The translations under genes were made by a program, and so were the position numbers. Below the pieces are notes generated by a model, which was given only the letters and a program-made list of their open reading frames with translations, did not search any database and was not told the origin of the DNA. Positions 1 through 7,093 of a stretch of 38,200 bases of DNA are shown piece after piece; positions within the stretch are counted from its first letter, which is position 1; every line of letters begins with the position of its first letter. Source of the DNA: Ectobacillus sp048976805 (GTDB taxonomy: Bacteria > Bacillota > Bacilli > Bacillales > Bacillaceae_G); the NCBI GenBank assembly GCA_048976805.1, contig JBHGUR010000114.1, forward strand, positions 1 to 38,200. The letters are read 5' to 3'.

Positions 1-84
1 TTTTGCGTATTCATTTTGAGAAATTACTTTCGGGTTATAGCCTTGAATAATATTTAATTTTATATCACTTGTATATTTAGTCAT
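1..84 (-). CDS. IS3-family transposase OrfA, N-terminal fragment (runs off the window)
   Basis: The minus strand encodes 28 residues starting MTKYTSDIKLNIIQGYNP before the window ends. The MTKYT-x-x-IKL start is typical of the helix-turn-helix OrfA of IS3/IS150-type elements. A GGAGGTG ribosome site (about 98-104) lies 13 bases upstream, a little far. Directly upstream is a long inverted repeat that fits the end of such an element. The family call is from pattern recognition on a short fragment, so the subgroup is not assigned. Confidence 0.6.
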   Translation of the reverse strand, partial: MTKYTSDIKLNIIQGYNPKVISQNEYAK

Positions 85-91
85 AAATAAA

Positions 92-138
92 AACTGCACC
101 TCCAATTGTTAGATGTGTCTAACAATTGGGGTGCAGTT
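92..138. repeat. Inverted repeat at the end of the IS3-type element
   Basis: Two 20-base arms (92-112 and 119-138) are complementary apart from small mismatches and enclose a 6-base loop. The outer arm begins AACTGCACC and runs to TTAG. The repeat sits immediately before the transposase start at 84, so the element's left terminus is probably near position 140. Such a hairpin could also limit read-through transcription into the transposase (inference). Confidence 0.6.
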
Positions 139-171
139 CACTAAGGTTTGGCTTTCTCATTGAACGCACTT

Positions 172-735
172 TTACAATTGCTTATATTCCTCTTTTGTAT
201 TTACATTGAAAAATACTGCAGGAGGCACGCCTAATTGCTGCTCTGTCACATATTTCACATCACATGATAAAAGCAGCTCCTGCATACTCCGCTTGCCTTT
301 GCTTAGATGGCTGTGCACCCTATCCTTTATACTATGATGATATATTGCAATGAGAGGCTGCGTACGTCCTTCGCTAACAGGCACAACAGCTTCCTTCTCC
401 GCCTGTTGGACAATGGTGCGAACGAGCCGCGCCGTAACGAGGGGAACGTCACAAGGAAGGACAAAATACCAATCCGCCTGCACAGCCTGTATTCCCGATA
501 ATATCCCGGCAAGCGGCCCTTGCCCTTTAAAATCCGGCACATCCTCCACCACTTTTACATCCGTAAGCTGGCGAATTTCAGACAAATGGCTAATCACAAC
601 AATTTCGTCCGCAGCCCCATAAAGCGCCTCTAGCGCATAAGACAGAAAAGTTTTTCCATTCCAGCACGCTAACGCCTTCGGTTCTCCAAACCGGCGCGAC
701 CTTCCGCCTGCTAAAATAATACCGGCAATTTTCAT
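172..735 (-). CDS. mobA: Molybdenum cofactor guanylyltransferase MobA
   Basis: 187 residues. MobA transfers GMP from GTP to molybdopterin, giving the guanine dinucleotide form of the cofactor used by enzymes such as nitrate reductase. The N-terminus carries the nucleotide-binding signature LAGGRSRRFGEPKA (about residues 8-21), followed by a PLAGILSG segment and the LPCDVPL metal-binding strand. The start chosen is the ATG at 735, which overlaps the moaB stop as ATGA; an in-frame GTG at 753 would lengthen it by six residues. It is the last gene of a moaA-moaB-mobA operon. The length is typical for short Bacillus MobA proteins. Confidence 0.9.
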   Translation of the reverse strand: MKIAGIILAGGRSRRFGEPKALACWNGKTFLSYALEALYGAADEIVVISHLSEIRQLTDVKVVEDVPDFKGQGPLAGILSGIQAVQADWYFVLPCDVPLVTARLVRTIVQQAEKEAVVPVSEGRTQPLIAIYHHSIKDRVHSHLSKGKRSMQELLLSCDVKYVTEQQLGVPPAVFFNVNTKEEYKQL

Positions 736-1241
736 TGCCGGTTCAACTCCCACACTACATGGCCCAGTTCCGGCAAAATCAGCTTATTCATTGCTAACCT
801 TACAGCCCCTGTAGATCCAGGCATGGAAAATACAGCTTTTCTGCCGATTGTACCAGCGATGGCGCGGCTCATCATCGCTGCGCTTCCGATATCCTCTGTA
901 TAGCTTAGCATGCGAAACAGCTCGCCAAAGCCAACGATTTCTTTTTCAAGCAGCTCGCTTACCGCTTCAATTGTTACATCACGGCGGGTGATGCCTGTTC
1001 CGCCGCTTGTAAGAATAACATCAATTTCCGTGTGCCGGCAGCCATTCAGCACCGCATGCTGAATGCTCTCTTTATCGTCTTTTACAATTTCATAATCAGC
1101 CGCTGTCATTCCATGCTCCTCAAGCAAGCGAATCAGCAACTTTCCGCTTTTATCCGTTTCTTTCGTACGCGTATCGGAAATTGTAATTACTTTGCAGCGC
1201 ACATGGTGCCCTGCATGCTTTTTGTGATCCTGTACTCCCAT
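732..1241 (-). CDS. moaB: Molybdopterin biosynthesis protein MoaB (MogA-like)
   Basis: 169 residues. This family adenylates molybdopterin before molybdate insertion. Visible landmarks are TISDTRT near the N-terminus, the signature TSGGTGITRRDVT in the middle, and SMPGSTGAV near the C-terminus. The frame is open further upstream, but the start MGVQDHKKH at 1241 is preceded by GGTAGGG and leaves a 13-base gap to moaA, so it is preferred. It overlaps mobA by 4 bases. Co-transcription with moaA and mobA is inferred from spacing. MoaB and MogA are hard to tell apart by eye. Confidence 0.88.
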   Translation of the reverse strand: MGVQDHKKHAGHHVRCKVITISDTRTKETDKSGKLLIRLLEEHGMTAADYEIVKDDKESIQHAVLNGCRHTEIDVILTSGGTGITRRDVTIEAVSELLEKEIVGFGELFRMLSYTEDIGSAAMMSRAIAGTIGRKAVFSMPGSTGAVRLAMNKLILPELGHVVWELNRQ

Positions 1242-1254
1242 GCTTTTCCCTACC

Positions 1255-2277
1255 TTATCCGCCGATATAAGACATTTCAATCCGTTTTTTCTGTTTGCCG
1301 CTTTCGTAATAAGCGGAGCGCTCCTCGGAATAACGGTCATCCCGTTTTTGCCACGTTTGCGCTAATACAGCCAGCACCTGTTCATCTGAAGCGCTAGAGC
1401 GTACAATCTCTTTAAGGGCGATACCTTTTTCCGCAAATAAGCATGTGTAAAAATGGCCGTCTGCGGAAAGGCGCGCCCTTGTGCATGATGAACAAAATGC
1501 CGCCGATACAGAAGAAATAAATCCGACTTCCGCATCGCTTCCAACGTAGCGGTAGCGCTTGGCTACTTCTCCGAAATAATCCGGATTCACAGGCTCAAGC
1601 GGCATTTCCTTATGGATCATATCGTGAATCTCCTTGCTTGTCACGACTTCATCAAGCTTCCAATTATTTGTAGAGCCAACATCCATAAATTCAATATAGC
1701 GAAGCGTAATTCCTTTTTCTTTAAAAAAGCGTGCGATCGGGAGAATTTGCGAGTCGTTCATGCCTTTTTTTACGACCATATTTACCTTAACGTGCAGCCC
1801 GTTTTTTACTGCTTCTTCTATTCCTGCAATAATCGTTTCCGCACGGACACCGACCCCGTTCATTTTTGTGAAAATTTCATTATCCAACGCATCGAGGCTT
1901 ACATTGACTCGCCTTACCCCAGCCTTCTTTAAAATAGGGGCAAACTTTTTAAGAAGCAAACCGTTTGTTGTCAAGGAGATATCTTTTATTCCTTCAATAC
2001 CGGCAAGCATTTCAATTAAAACAGGCAAGTCCTTGCGCAGCAGCGGTTCGCCCCCGGTCAAGCGTATTTTTTCCACGCCAAGACTGACAAACAGCTTCGC
2101 TAAACGCGCAATTTCTTCAAAGCTAAGCAGCTTCTCTCTTGGCATAAAACAATAATTTGGCCCGAATTCCTCCATCGGCATACAATATACACACCGGAAA
2201 TTGCAGCGATCTGTAACGGAAATGCGCAAATCGCGAAGCGGGCGCTTATATGCATCTTGCAGTTTTCTTTCTCCCAT
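1255..2277 (-). CDS. moaA: GTP 3',8-cyclase MoaA (radical SAM)
   Basis: 340 residues. MoaA carries out the first step of molybdopterin synthesis, the radical rearrangement of GTP to 3',8-cyclo-dihydro-GTP. The radical-SAM cluster motif is CNFRCVYC (C25, C29, C32). The second cluster site is FCSSCTRARLSADGHFYTC near residues 260-277. The protein ends in the conserved GG tail (SYIGG) that MoaA needs for activity. The SAM-binding GGEP segment is present. The start ATG is preceded by AAAGGAGAG. It is the first gene of a three-gene operon. A mobile repeat lies just upstream at 2310-2428, so the promoter must be within or beyond it. Confidence 0.95.
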   Translation of the reverse strand: MGERKLQDAYKRPLRDLRISVTDRCNFRCVYCMPMEEFGPNYCFMPREKLLSFEEIARLAKLFVSLGVEKIRLTGGEPLLRKDLPVLIEMLAGIEGIKDISLTTNGLLLKKFAPILKKAGVRRVNVSLDALDNEIFTKMNGVGVRAETIIAGIEEAVKNGLHVKVNMVVKKGMNDSQILPIARFFKEKGITLRYIEFMDVGSTNNWKLDEVVTSKEIHDMIHKEMPLEPVNPDYFGEVAKRYRYVGSDAEVGFISSVSAAFCSSCTRARLSADGHFYTCLFAEKGIALKEIVRSSASDEQVLAVLAQTWQKRDDRYSEERSAYYESGKQKKRIEMSYIGG

Positions 2278-2309
2278 GCTGCACTCTCCTTTCCCGTTTT
2301 TATATTTAT

Positions 2310-2428
2310 GGCTCTGTTAAAGGCTCATGTTGATTTGGATTCATTTGTTGATTGGGAACGAAAGGCGGCAACTCCAGCGGGAAGCGGCCGCCTGTAGCAG
2401 AAAATCAACAATCAAGTTTAACAGAGCC
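2310..2428. mobile_element. MITE-like element, copy 1, with 8-bp target duplication
   Basis: 119 bp bounded by the inverted termini GGCTCTGTTAAA / TTTAACAGAGCC, with longer imperfect terminal arms (ATGTTGATTT / AAAATCAACA). The 8 bp on each side are identical (ATATTTAT at 2302-2309 and 2429-2436), which is direct evidence of transposition. It encodes no protein. Four related copies or fragments lie at 18714, 19707, 24364 and 25813. It sits between narK and moaA and may change how moaA is transcribed. Confidence 0.85.
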
Positions 2429-2446
2429 ATATTTATAGATGAAGAA

Positions 2447-2473
2447 AAGGGAAAGAAGAATCCTTTCCCTTAG
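2447..2473 (-). terminator. Rho-independent terminator of narK
   Basis: An AAGGGAAAG / CTTTCCCTT stem with a short loop lies right after the narK stop codon. On the minus strand it is followed by a TTTTCTTC tract. Confidence 0.7.
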
Positions 2474-2474
2474 A

Positions 2475-3812
2475 TTAACACTTTACTTCTGCATTCTTTC
2501 TTTGATAATAATACCAGTTTAGCGCTAAAGATATGACATAAAATCCGATAAAGAAATAAAATGCGGTTGCCGGTGTTCCAGTTGTTTCTACGGACCAGCC
2601 GAACAATTTCGGAATAAAGAAGGAACCGTAAGCGGCAAATGCTGCTGTGAAGCCGAGCACCGGCGCTGCTTCTTTTGCCGGGAAAATATTCGGAATCATT
2701 TGGAACGTAGAGCCTGAGCCCGCACCTGCTGATATAAATAATACTAGGAATGAAGTTAAGAAACCAACAAATTGTTTGTCTTTCAAGAAGAAAATAACGC
2801 CTAGTGCACCTACACTCATTAAAACAATGGTAATTGCCGATACTCTGGAGCCGCCGAATTTATCAGCAAGCCAGCCGCCGATCGGACGGGATGCCGCTGC
2901 TACGAAAGCTCCTAAGAATGCTAATGACACATACTGCGGGAATTGCGCTTTTAATAATAGCGGAAATGCCGCAGAATATCCGATGAAAGAACCGAATGTC
3001 GCAATATATAACCATGTCATAACCCAAGTGTGCTTGCGTTTTACAATTACGAATTGATCCGCTACAGATTGCTTCGCAGTCGGGATGTTATCCATACCGA
3101 AGAAGGCGATGACAGTCAATAATAGAATTGGAATAACCCAAATGAATGCTGCGTTTTGTAGCCACACTTGCTGACCGTTTGCCAACACTTGCCCTTCTCC
3201 GCCGATTGCCGCGAAAGTTCCTGTTGTGATGATAAGAGGCGTTACGAATTGAACAACGGAAACGCCCATGTTTCCTAAACCGCCGTTAATGCCAAGCGCT
3301 GTTCCTTTTTCTTTTTTCGGGAAGAAAAAGCTAATATTTGCTACTGAGGAAGAAAAGTTCCCTCCGCCCAGTCCGCAAAGCGCTGCCAGTAAAAGCATAA
3401 CAGAAAACGGTGTATCAGGATTTTGTACCGCAAATCCGATTCCAAGCGCCGGAATGGCAAGAACCGCTGTAGAAAGCACTGTCCAGTTGCGGCCGCCAAT
3501 TGCGCCGACACCAAACGTATATACAAAGCGCAATGTCGCCCCAACAAGCCCCGGAATTGCCGCTAATGTGAATAGCTGTTCTTGTGAAAAAGCAAAGCCA
3601 ATATCATTTAATCGTACTGCAACGACTGACCAAATTTGCCAAACGATAAACGCAAGCATAAGAGATGGGACAGAAATCCAAAGGTTGCGCCGTGCATGGC
3701 GTTTTCCTTCCTGTTCCCAAAAAATCGGATCTTCCGGATTCCAATTGGAGCCGATTCGCCCCTTTTTCTTTCCAATTTGCTGGTCTGCTGTTTGTTTTGC
3801 AACAGTAGCCAT
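2475..3812 (-). CDS. narK: Nitrate/nitrite transporter NarK (MFS, NNP family)
   Basis: 445 residues, polytopic membrane protein. It moves nitrate in and/or nitrite out for nitrate respiration. The nitrate-porter signature appears as GGLGNMGVSVVQFVTP in transmembrane segment 5, and a second glycine-rich stretch FISAGAGSGSTFQMIP lies in the C-terminal half. The length and about 12 hydrophobic segments fit the family. The start is preceded by AGAGGAG. Two Fnr-type palindromes lie upstream, so anaerobic induction is expected. It is placed next to the molybdopterin genes needed by nitrate reductase; the nar structural genes are not in this window. Confidence 0.93.
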   Translation of the reverse strand: MATVAKQTADQQIGKKKGRIGSNWNPEDPIFWEQEGKRHARRNLWISVPSLMLAFIVWQIWSVVAVRLNDIGFAFSQEQLFTLAAIPGLVGATLRFVYTFGVGAIGGRNWTVLSTAVLAIPALGIGFAVQNPDTPFSVMLLLAALCGLGGGNFSSSVANISFFFPKKEKGTALGINGGLGNMGVSVVQFVTPLIITTGTFAAIGGEGQVLANGQQVWLQNAAFIWVIPILLLTVIAFFGMDNIPTAKQSVADQFVIVKRKHTWVMTWLYIATFGSFIGYSAAFPLLLKAQFPQYVSLAFLGAFVAAASRPIGGWLADKFGGSRVSAITIVLMSVGALGVIFFLKDKQFVGFLTSFLVLFISAGAGSGSTFQMIPNIFPAKEAAPVLGFTAAFAAYGSFFIPKLFGWSVETTGTPATAFYFFIGFYVISLALNWYYYQRKNAEVKC

Positions 3813-3865
3813 ATATATTCTCCTCTCTGTACTTTAGGAATTGGAACGCGTTCTTTACACCTTCA

Positions 3866-3908
3866 TCATAATAGAAGCAACATAAAAAGAAATGTGATAT
3901 ATATCACA
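3866..3908 (-). promoter_or_regulatory. Fnr-dependent class II promoter of narK
   Basis: A perfect palindrome TGTGATATATATCACA at 3893-3908 matches the Bacillus Fnr box TGTGA-N6-TCACA. On the minus strand a -10-like TATTAT lies at about 3867-3872, so the box centre is 31 bp from the -10 centre. That is the spacing expected when the regulator sits at about -41.5. Confidence 0.8.
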
Positions 3909-3922
3909 TTTACAGGCCTTTT

Positions 3923-3938
3923 TGTGACTATGTTCACA
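3923..3938. promoter_or_regulatory. Second Fnr/Crp-type box
   Basis: TGTGACTATGTTCACA is a perfect TGTGA-N6-TCACA dyad 30 bp upstream of the first box. It may be a second Fnr site for narK or act on the divergent gene at 4070. Which of these is true cannot be told from sequence. Confidence 0.65.
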
Positions 3939-4069
3939 GAATAGTCAACAACAATATGCCATTATTAATAAGTAAAATTTATAATAAATCCAAATTTAAA
4001 AATGACATAAAATCATTTTTTCTGTCCATTAATATGGAATAATAACATATAGAAGAGGAGGCAATTACA

Positions 4070-4576
4070 ATGTTACATGCCCGAATTATTTATAAAAACG
4101 AAAATCCGCAAACAGAAATTGAAACACTGCTGACACCAACTGCCGAAAAGCTAATTACGACGGAAGTGAACGAGGATATACGCGAAATTATGGTGTCTTT
4201 TTCCGAAAAGCTTTCCTATCCCCAATACGATGTTGTGCATCGTTTTCTCGTTGCCCTGTCCGAACGTGTAAACGGGCGCATATACGATAAAGGCGCCCTG
4301 CTCGGCTACTTAAAAGACGGCACACCGGCCTACATTGTAACAAACTGGGATGAATGGAGCCGCTTTTTGCACGGCGAAAAATTGAAAGCATCACAAGGAG
4401 AATACGTACACGTATACGCAGGCGGCGAATTGCTGGACAGTGGCATTTTGCTTGAATATGAGGTAACCGGGGAAGGTGAAACGTTTGCGATCATAAGCTG
4501 TACGCTTATTACATCAGAAGGCGAGCAAACCTTTTACGGGGATTCTCTTACTCTGGAAGCGGAACAGCGCTTTTAA
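4070..4576 (+). CDS. Conserved hypothetical protein
   Basis: 168 residues, soluble and acidic, with no signal peptide or membrane segment. I do not recognise the family. Visible features are a predicted helical N-terminal third (LLTPTAEKLITTEVNEDIREIM), a central stretch rich in aromatic residues (TNWDEWSRFLHG), and a beta-rich C-terminus (GILLEYEVTGEGETFAIISC). AGAGGAGG lies 9-10 bases before the ATG, a strong ribosome site. It is divergent from narK and shares its 256-bp upstream region, which holds two Fnr boxes. Confidence 0.75.
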   Translation: MLHARIIYKNENPQTEIETLLTPTAEKLITTEVNEDIREIMVSFSEKLSYPQYDVVHRFLVALSERVNGRIYDKGALLGYLKDGTPAYIVTNWDEWSRFLHGEKLKASQGEYVHVYAGGELLDSGILLEYEVTGEGETFAIISCTLITSEGEQTFYGDSLTLEAEQRF

Positions 4577-4673
4577 GCTGGCCCGCTTTTTTTTTGCTAT
4601 GGAAAAGGACAAGTTATCAATTCACCTTACATATAATGGTAACGGACAAACTTAAATGTAAGGGAGGAAGCTT

Positions 4674-4829
4674 ATGGCTGAACCGCTGCTCCGTTCTTTG
4701 TTAATTATCATATTTTTTATAAGCGGATGGTATTGCTTGCAGCATAAACCAAGCCGGCTCCGGACAATTGGCTTTGTAGCGATTGGATTCGGCGTTTTAA
4801 ACACTGTTCGTTTTTTCTTTGCTTTTTGA
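4674..4829 (+). CDS. Small hydrophobic protein (51 aa), probable membrane peptide
   Basis: A 51-residue frame starts MAEPLLRSLLIIIFFISGWY and ends NTVRFFFAF. Two hydrophobic stretches (about residues 5-17 and 30-51) flank a basic patch HKPSRLRT, so a two-pass membrane hairpin is likely. AAGGGAGG lies 7 bases before the ATG. A bidirectional terminator follows at 4874. I cannot name a family. The ribosome site, the codon pattern and the isolated position between a gene and a terminator support it as real. Confidence 0.6.
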   Translation: MAEPLLRSLLIIIFFISGWYCLQHKPSRLRTIGFVAIGFGVLNTVRFFFAF

Positions 4830-4873
4830 AAATAACCTAACTGCTTCTTACTATCCGTTACGTATGGCCGCAT

Positions 4874-4906
4874 GAAAAAGCCGCTGACATTGTCAACGGC
4901 TTTTTC
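4874..4906. terminator. Bidirectional terminator
   Basis: A GAAAAAGCCG...CGGCTTTTTC stem, with inner TGACA/TGTCA pairing, carries A and T tracts on both sides. It serves the plus-strand genes ending at 4829 and the minus-strand gene ending at 4944. Confidence 0.8.
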
Positions 4907-4943
4907 ATCCTTGCTTACTTTCCAATATGAGCATAAATATCTC

Positions 4944-5129
4944 CTACGAGCTAATGCTTCCTTTTCCTGTGAAATTTTGAATCATTTTTTGGAGGTTTTT
5001 ATGGCCTTCGCGCAGTTTCATCGATTCCTGAATAATCTTTTGCAAGTCCTCCAAATCTTTGTCTGAAGCGTTAATGACCCCTTTTGGAATTAACTCCGCA
5101 ATTTGCTGCAAGCTCGCGTCACGAGTCAT
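4944..5129 (-). CDS. Small hypothetical protein (61 aa)
   Basis: 61 residues starting MTRDASLQQIAELIPKG, largely helical and charged (DKDLEDLQKIIQESMKLREGHKNL), with no membrane segment. The start at 5129 is chosen because GGGAG lies 8 bases upstream; in-frame codons further upstream have no ribosome site. The family is not recognised. It is bounded by a terminator downstream and a dispersed repeat upstream, so it is probably transcribed alone. Confidence 0.65.
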   Translation of the reverse strand: MTRDASLQQIAELIPKGVINASDKDLEDLQKIIQESMKLREGHKNLQKMIQNFTGKGSISS

Positions 5130-5280
5130 AGTCCAACTCCCGCCTTTCCCTCTATTTTTTACAACCATTCTTATCACAGGCCAAAAACTCTATTCTTTTT
5201 TCCTGTATGTAATATTAGTTTAAGCATAACCTATTTCCTGCTAATCTCCTTAAACGGTCAAAGGTTCCCATAAAACGACA

Positions 5281-5375
5281 AAGAAAAGCGGAATCGGCTC
5301 GCTCAGGCGCAGAAGATAAGGTTCTTAGCTGGCAGCGCCTAGCCGGCGGAGCTGGATAATCAAGAAAAGCAGAGA
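5281..5375. repeat. Dispersed repeat family B, copy 1
   Basis: The copy begins AAGAAAAGCGGAATCGGCTCG, continues with GGCGCAGAAGATAAGG, an inverted TTCTTAGCTGG...CGCCTAGCC section, and a partial second AAGAAAAGC unit. The same words recur at 13150, 28780-28940 and 35735. It is non-coding here and lies between the metK terminator and the small gene at 4944. Confidence 0.65.
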
Positions 5376-5387
5376 CGACTTGCCAAT

Positions 5388-5420
5388 AAAAAAATCTGTG
5401 CAAATGCACAGATTTTTTTA
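5388..5420. terminator. metK terminator
   Basis: A perfect AAAAAAATCTGTGC / GCACAGATTTTTTT hairpin with an AAAT loop abuts the metK stop codon. Confidence 0.9.
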
Positions 5421-6617
5421 TTATAGCCCCGCTTGCTGCTTTAATGCTTCCGCTTTGTCTGTACGCTCCCAAGGAAGCTCTACATCCGTGCGGCCGAAGT
5501 GACCGTAAGCGGCTGTTTGTTTGTACATTGGACGGCGAAGATCTAGCATTTTGATGATGCCAGCTGGGCGAAGGTCGAAGTTATTGCGTACTAACTCAAC
5601 TAATACTTCCTCAGATACCTTGCCTGTTCCAAATGTATCAACAGAGATAGATACCGGCCGCGCTACGCCGATTGCGTACGCAAGCTGCACTTCTGCTTTA
5701 TCGGCAAGACCTGCTGCCACGATGTTTTTCGCAACATAACGAGCTGCATATGCCGCAGAGCGGTCCACTTTCGTAGGATCTTTGCCGGAGAATGCACCGC
5801 CGCCGTGGCGCGCGTATCCACCGTAAGTATCAACGATAATTTTGCGGCCTGTAAGACCAGCATCTCCTTGCGGCCCGCCGATTACGAAACGGCCAGTCGG
5901 GTTGATAAAGTATTTTGTGTTTTCATCAACAAGCTCAGCTGGTACAACCGGCTTAATTACGTATTCTTTTAAGTTGCGCTCAATTTGCTCATGTGTAATT
6001 TCAGGATGGTGCTGTGTAGAAATTACGATTGTGTCAATACGCACTGGTTTATTGTTTTCATCATACTCTACCGTTACTTGCGTTTTTCCGTCCGGACGCA
6101 AGTATGGCAATGTATCATCCTTGCGAACTTCTGTTAAACGGCGAGCCAACTTATGCGCAAGGGAGATTGGAAGCGGCATAAGCTCTTTTGTTTCATTACA
6201 AGCAAAACCGAACATTAACCCTTGGTCTCCGGCGCCGATTGCTTCAATTTCCTCATCGGACATAGAACCTTCGCGGGCTTCTAACGCTTTGTCTACACCC
6301 ATAGCGATATCAGGAGACTGCTCATCAATAGATGTTAACACGGCGCAAGTTTCCGCATCAAAGCCGTACTTCGCACGTGTATAACCGATTTCGCGTACAG
6401 TGTCGCGAACGATTTTTGGAATGTCTACGTATGTAGAAGTTGTAATTTCCCCAGCTACTAATACTAAACCTGTTGTTACAGTTGTTTCGCAAGCTACGCG
6501 CGCATTTGGATCATTTTCCAAAATCGCATCTAAAATGGAATCAGAAATTTGGTCACAAATTTTATCCGGATGTCCTTCAGTTACGGACTCGGAAGTGAAT
6601 AAACGACGTTTTGTCAT
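5421..6617 (-). CDS. metK: S-adenosylmethionine synthetase MetK
   Basis: 398 residues, the usual length. It makes S-adenosylmethionine from methionine and ATP in the cytoplasm. The ATP-binding GHPDK motif is at residues 15-19, with GAGDQG in the middle and the phosphate-binding GGGAFSGKDPTKVDRSAAY further on. The start MTKRRLFTSE at 6617 is chosen because GGGAGG lies just upstream; an in-frame ATG at 6659 has no ribosome site. Expression is controlled by the SAM-I riboswitch and terminator upstream, giving feedback from the product. Confidence 0.97.
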   Translation of the reverse strand: MTKRRLFTSESVTEGHPDKICDQISDSILDAILENDPNARVACETTVTTGLVLVAGEITTSTYVDIPKIVRDTVREIGYTRAKYGFDAETCAVLTSIDEQSPDIAMGVDKALEAREGSMSDEEIEAIGAGDQGLMFGFACNETKELMPLPISLAHKLARRLTEVRKDDTLPYLRPDGKTQVTVEYDENNKPVRIDTIVISTQHHPEITHEQIERNLKEYVIKPVVPAELVDENTKYFINPTGRFVIGGPQGDAGLTGRKIIVDTYGGYARHGGGAFSGKDPTKVDRSAAYAARYVAKNIVAAGLADKAEVQLAYAIGVARPVSISVDTFGTGKVSEEVLVELVRNNFDLRPAGIIKMLDLRRPMYKQTAAYGHFGRTDVELPWERTDKAEALKQQAGL

Positions 6618-6699
6618 TGGTAAACCTCCCTCTCTATTGTGTACGGAACTCATCTCCATATGTCATATGACATTTTTAAATTTCCCAATAAGTCAAAAT

Positions 6700-6729
6700 A
6701 AAAAACCTTCCCCTTTGAGGAAAGGTTGC
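6700..6729 (-). terminator. Terminator of the metK SAM riboswitch
   Basis: On the minus strand an AACCTTTCC / GGGAAGGTT stem is followed by TTTTTTATTTT. It lies between the aptamer and metK, as expected for transcription attenuation. Confidence 0.85.
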
Positions 6730-6749
6730 ATATATCACTTTTTGCCTTT

Positions 6750-6866
6750 CACTCTTATCGATCAAGGCAGCAGCGCCTTGCATCAGGTTGAGCACCTTTT
6801 CACCAATCGGTGAGGTTGCTGGGCTTCATCGGGCCTGTCCCTCCGCCAGCTCGGGATAAGAGAGTA
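6750..6866 (-). promoter_or_regulatory. SAM-I (S-box) riboswitch
   Basis: The minus strand reads CTCTTATCCCGAGCTGG, then GGAGGGACAGGCCCGATGAA, GCCCAGCAACC, a variable stem, and closes with GATAAGAG. These are the S-box conserved blocks in the right order, with a closing P1 helix formed by CTCTTATC and GATAAGAG. With the downstream terminator it should switch metK off when SAM is plentiful. Confidence 0.95.
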
Positions 6867-7010
6867 TCCGTCCAAAAGATATACTATAGAAAGTACACAG
6901 TTTTGTCAACGAATATTCACACATTCCAACAAGAATTTTGCTTCATCTTGTCGAATTGAATAAAAGAAGAAAATGCGTTATAGAAGCACAAACAAATTTC
7001 AAGAAATAGT

Positions 7011-7039
7011 ATACATTATTTAAATAATTATGTTATACT
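7011..7039 (+). promoter_or_regulatory. pckA promoter with CcpN operator
   Basis: The -10 box TATACT is at 7034-7039, with a weak -35 (ATACAT at 7011-7016, 17-bp spacer). TATGTTATACT at 7029-7039 fits the published CcpN consensus TRTGHYATAYW at every position and covers the -10. CcpN represses pckA and gapB in B. subtilis under glycolytic conditions; the same role here is inferred. Confidence 0.65.
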
Positions 7040-7093
7040 TTTTAACGGGGATAGTGAGAATTTTTCATAAATCAAATAAAGGATGGTATGTAT

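Noticed and set aside
5215..5472. Open frame of 85 codons on the minus strand
   Set aside because: It crosses repeat family B and the metK terminator and overlaps metK; its composition is repeat-derived.
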